Shown here: positions 62,426-64,000 of the stretch, piece after piece
Position numbering within the stretch: position 1 is the first letter of the stretch
Layout of the letters: each line of letters opens with the position of its first letter
NCBI GenBank assembly: GCA_026874595.1
Contig: CM049321.1
Coordinates: 808,479-872,478, forward strand
From: Sipunculus nudus
Lineage: Eukaryota > Annelida > Sipuncula > Golfingiida > Sipunculidae
Direction of reading: 5' to 3'
Length of the DNA: 64,000 bases
Notes under the pieces: generated by a model
Databases searched by the model: none
Seen by the model: the letters and a program-made list of their open reading frames with translations, nothing else
What the model was told of the DNA's origin: nothing
Translations under genes and position numbers: made by a program

Positions 62426-62551
62426 GACTGTCGTCTTAAAAATCTGCGCTGAGCGTGTGTTCTGTGAAATTAACTGAGAACTTCCGCCAAGTTTGTTGTG
62501 CAACAGCCCGCATCACAGCTGATCTCATTCACAGTCGTGAAGCCCATGAGT

Positions 62552-62679
62552 GATTGGCCAATCGGCGCGGAGCTAGACCACGTGGGTCGAATGTTTGGCT
62601 GGGTTATTATGGTCACGTGGTATAGGAAATGGCGCGAACAACTGTATTTATAGTAAGGTTGTAGATATTTGGCGGGAAA
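62552..62679 (-). promoter_or_regulatory. promoter of the zinc-finger gene (CCAAT, E-box, E2F-like sites)
   Basis: Within 250 bases upstream of the start codon lie a perfect 12-bp palindrome gattggccaatc (62552-62563; CCAAT on both strands), two CACGTG E-boxes (62579-62584, 62614-62619), ggcgcgaa (62631-62638; ttcgcgcc on the minus strand) and tttggcgggaaa (62668-62679), a consensus E2F site. No TATA box is seen. The set is typical of TATA-less cell-cycle promoters; the function is inferred. Confidence 0.55.
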
Positions 62680-63062
62680 GCAGCAGTGGGTGACAGATGC
62701 GGTACGCTTGTCCTTACACAAGACCATTATCGCGGCCTAATCAACGAAAATTCCAGTGCTACGGGGATCACACAGATACTTTTCATCCATATGACCGCTC
62801 GCATTGTAACTGGCAAGGCATTTCAGCGGTGTTATATAGAATTTCAGAAAATGCTCAGTAATTATAGACCTATATGCAGACCTACTTTTCAGGTATACTG
62901 TTCGTCTTGTGAATGTAAGGTGAATGGGGATGATTTTTGTTACATTTCGGTAATTTTTTGGTGAACTAACAGGTGCGAGATGTTAAGCTCGATTTCAGTT
63001 AAGAGGCTATTTACAAGAGTGAACTTCTAATGTGTACACATGACAAAGATTGTAACTACGGT

Positions 63063-63065
<3 letters not shown>

Positions 63066-63135
<70 letters not shown>
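63066..63135. repeat. (TC)n(TA)n microsatellite
   Basis: About 34 bp of TC passing into about 30 bp of TA. Confidence 0.95.
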
Positions 63136-63136
<1 letters not shown>

Positions 63137-63200
63137 AGGGGTGTAACAATACATCGAGGAATCAATTCATTAAATTGCAAGCCCTCGATTAAATTGTAGG
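63136..63200 (+). mobile_element. possible hAT-type MITE end
   Basis: aggggtgtaacaatacatcg, then two copies of a tcgatta/tcaattcat-type block. A ggggtgtaac...atac start is common at the ends of hAT-like non-autonomous elements in animals. I found no opposite end, so this is weak. Confidence 0.25.
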
Positions 63201-63746
63201 CCAATTTTTTTATTTATTTTGCATGTACCACCCTGAAGTTCTCTGTGGGCTCTAAAATTTAAAAGAGCAGTTCGTGATGTCGCATCTCTTCTTCGCGTAT
63301 GTGTATATGTACGTGTTAACGATTAAATTTATGAGGCCTCATGTTTAATTTAAAGTCTAAACATAGACCTGTGTATGCATGTGCGTATACACGTATATCT
63401 AATTTTGATATAGGCTGTAATCAATATTCTTGGGCCACAGGGGTCCCATGCATTTTCGTAACTCATAACTGTTTTGCGTTGATAAACCGTGTGAATTAAT
63501 ATGGACGTAATTTCAGCGCCCAGTTTGTTTAACCTTTAGCTTGCAGTAAAGCACTCATTCATGGGTCTTATTAAATGACAGAACAGAACCTCTAACGTAA
63601 AATCTGCATGCTTCAGGTATATTAAGTCTATACTTATTCTGCTTTGACATACAATGCTAGTATAGCTGCAGCCTATTAACTCCCACATTCGGTTTGTGTG
63701 CTTTGTATACGGTTTTCAGTGCAGCCACAAAATATCGGCTTAAGTA

Positions 63747-63749
<3 letters not shown>

Positions 63750-63796
<47 letters not shown>
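63750..63796. repeat. (TA)n microsatellite
   Basis: Uninterrupted TA array. Confidence 0.95.
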
Positions 63797-63798
<2 letters not shown>

Positions 63799-63951
63799 CA
63801 TTTGCTACATGTATAAAGGCCTATCTATATAGGGAATAATTTAAAAGACATATATCTGTTTCATATTTTTTTTTTTGTCATTCAGCCTTGAATGAAATGT
63901 CGCCAATAATCGTATATATCAATTAATCTTCTTGTATCAATTATCCCCCAT

Positions 63952-63954
<3 letters not shown>

Positions 63955-64000
<46 letters not shown>
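63955..64000. repeat. (TC)n(TA)n microsatellite, cut by the window end
   Basis: A TC array passes into TA and runs to the last base. It is the same compound order as at 63066. Confidence 0.95.

Larger units (their letters stand above)
62700..64000. other. non-coding flank
   Basis: No gene recognised. A 92-codon plus-strand frame at 62686-62964 starts inside the promoter region and shows no domain. The stretch carries TC/TA arrays and a possible hAT-type MITE end. Confidence 0.45.

Noticed and set aside
62259-62477. Plus-strand 72-codon frame
   Set aside because: It is the antisense of the first coding exon of the zinc-finger gene, which has splice and finger evidence.
62425-62503. N-terminal extension of the zinc-finger protein to 62503
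   Set aside because: That extension would begin with TTG. The first ATG in the frame is at 62425 and has a good initiation context.

Overview
The window is eukaryotic nuclear DNA. It is AT-rich, gene-poor, and full of TA/TC microsatellites, minisatellites and interspersed repeats, and its genes have GT-AG introns. Three signs point to a mollusc, most likely a bivalve: secreted PAN/Apple plus C1q-like proteins in tandem copies, long repeats built on tgaccttgacctttgacct, and composite elements laid out like the bivalve 'pearl'/Helentron-associated elements. This assignment is inference; no species call is possible.

Layout. 1-9.6 kb: almost no coding signal, several (TA)n arrays, one possible terminal exon on the minus strand (1213-1382). 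9.6-19.5 kb: two directly repeated three-exon genes (A, 9787-11830; B, 17306-19470) encoding a signal peptide, a PAN/Apple-like module and three C1q-like jelly-roll domains. B is intact (504 residues). A has one in-frame stop in exon 3 but is otherwise preserved. 22.5-23.45 kb: an inverted, internally deleted relic of exon 2 of this family, continuous with a 40-bp minisatellite of about 20 units whose unit itself derives from the same C1q exon. 25.1-29.2 kb: a decayed Ty3/gypsy-type retrotransposon with integrase upstream of reverse transcriptase (Gmr1-like order).

30.6-32.7 kb: older relatives of a repeat family that returns as two long composite elements at 39.18-41.50 and 56.59-60.37 kb. 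Each has a hairpin-bearing head, a tandem array of about 144-bp monomers in 288-bp A/B dimers, a unique tail, a (CGG)n tract and a terminal hairpin. 38.6-62.4 kb: a minus-strand gene for a 178-residue C2H2 zinc-finger protein. Its two coding exons lie 23.3 kb apart, and the intron interrupts the finger between the cysteine pair and the histidine pair. Both composite elements, a 31-bp minisatellite, a degenerate 158-bp array and several MITE-like elements sit inside this intron. Its promoter (62.55-62.68 kb) carries a palindromic CCAAT pair, two CACGTG E-boxes and two E2F-like sites. 62.7-64 kb: non-coding, microsatellite-rich.

How the parts relate: genes A and B, the relic and the minisatellite are stages in one family's history (duplication, nonsense decay, deletion, tandem amplification of an exon fragment). 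The zinc-finger gene is a probable nuclear, cell-cycle-promoter-type gene that has absorbed a large repeat load in its single long intron.
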